From NCBI GenBank assembly GCA_040002995.1, contig JBDUDK010000135.1, forward strand, positions 1 through 14,551: 14,551 bases of DNA, given 5' to 3'. How positions within the stretch are numbered: position 1 is the stretch's first letter; each line of letters opens with the position of its first letter. Under the pieces are notes generated by a model. That model saw nothing but the letters and a program-made list of their open reading frames with translations, ran no database searches and was not told the DNA's origin. Made by a program: the position numbers and the translations under genes. Shown here piece by piece: positions 14,228-14,551 of the stretch. The stretch comes from JBDUDK01 sp040002995 (GTDB lineage: Bacteria; Actinomycetota; Acidimicrobiia; Acidimicrobiales; Ilumatobacteraceae).

Positions 14228-14398
14228 GCGAGGCGACCCTGGTTGGAGTAGGGCCGCCTCTGGGCGTGAAGGCCAGCGGGTTTGAGCCGACACGCCTGAC
14301 CGCAGTGAAAGCAGGTTGGAAGTCCCTTGGCTACGGGACTAGCCCCCCTCCGCAACGCGTTGGCTGGGGTGCCCGTTAGTACGGCCTCGGTTGGCGGA
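14228..14398 (+). ncRNA. Candidate structured RNA, copy 2
   Basis: It has the same layout as copy 1. Hairpin 14230-14240/14250-14260 has ten pairs and one A/C mismatch, with the loop containing GTTGGAG. Stem GGCGTG/CACGCC (14263-14268/14291-14296) with inner GGC/GCC (14271-14273/14286-14288) encloses CAGCGGGT..GA. A hairpin AGTCCC/GGGACT (14321-14326/14335-14340) runs into the block GCTACGGGACTAGCCCCCC (14330-14348), which differs from copy 1 at one base in 19. A long-range stem TCCGCAAC/GTT-G-GCGGA (14349-14356/14390-14398) follows. The cyclase ATG is 80 nt after the block, close to the 83 nt in copy 1. The A/C mismatch would be a G-U pair if the minus strand were transcribed, so the strand call is not certain. 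Family unassigned; raiA motif suspected. Confidence 0.62.
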
Positions 14399-14428
14399 GC
14401 CAGACTTCCACGATCGAAGGGTGAGGAG

Positions 14429-14551
14429 ATGGTTGTGGTTGCTCGGCCGTCAGGCACGGTGACGTTCTTGTTCACCGACATCGAGAGCTCGACAGAGCGG
14501 TGGCAGCTCGATGGTCGGGCGATGGCTGATGCGTTGGCGGCGCACGATGGG
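14429..14551 (+). CDS. Class III adenylate/guanylate cyclase domain protein (N-terminal 41 codons only)
   Basis: The window ends inside this gene. The visible residues contain GTVTFLFTDIESSTERW, the start of the class III nucleotide cyclase catalytic domain, with the first metal-binding Asp in FTDIE (D17). In actinomycetes a cyclase domain at the extreme N-terminus is often followed by an AAA/NB-ARC ATPase and TPR or LuxR-type regions; what follows here is not visible. GAGGAG at 14423-14428 directly touches the ATG, which is too close; the GTG two codons later (14435) has ideal 6-nt spacing and may be the true start. The candidate RNA copy 2 lies just upstream and may be its leader or an independent transcript. 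Confidence 0.85.
   Translation, partial: MVVVARPSGTVTFLFTDIESSTERWQLDGRAMADALAAHDG

Overview
The window comes from a high-GC genome with short intergenic gaps, GTG/TTG starts with clear Shine-Dalgarno sequences, a Ku/LigD end-joining operon, an actinobacterial-type 4-helix membrane protein, a STAS antagonist and a class III cyclase. All of this suits an actinomycete. Acidimicrobiia or a related uncultured soil/freshwater lineage is my best guess from general gene style, not a demonstrated placement.

Left part (1-2965, + strand): a decayed cinA/pncC remnant (about 1-356) with an early TAG in place of an expected CAG and its pieces scattered over three frames. It is followed by a tight operon of ku (389-1234), a LigD-type protein with phosphoesterase and polymerase domains but no ligase domain (1249-2817), and a 47-codon gene 4 nt downstream (2822-2965). 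These encode the end-binding and end-processing side of bacterial NHEJ; a ligase must come from elsewhere.

Middle (2973-7817, - strand): two tandem, closely related FtsX/MacB-type ABC permeases of 796 and 795 aa, apparently a gene duplication that includes the 5' flank, with no ATPase gene in the window. Next come a 134-aa protein of unknown function (8060-8464, -), a gene-free stretch with strong hairpins, and a secreted Thr/Ser/Pro-rich protein (8926-9621, -).

Right part: a 4-helix membrane protein (9823-10284, +) and a STAS-domain anti-sigma-factor antagonist (10302-10640, -) converge on a palindrome that contains both stop codons. Then follow a small Cys-rich zinc-ribbon-like protein (11074-11388, +), a lone succinate dehydrogenase/fumarate reductase-type flavoprotein (11500-13248, -), an N-acetylmuramoyl-L-alanine amidase with a peptidoglycan-binding tail (13322-14086, -), and the first 41 codons of a class III adenylate/guanylate cyclase (14429 to the window end, +).

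The most interesting signal is non-coding. Two copies of a structured element (about 10866-11051 and 14228-14398) share an order of hairpins, several near-identical loop blocks and compensated stem changes. Each lies about 80 nt before a different downstream gene. They look like two paralogous structured RNAs. I cannot name the family with certainty; the raiA RNA motif is the first candidate to test.
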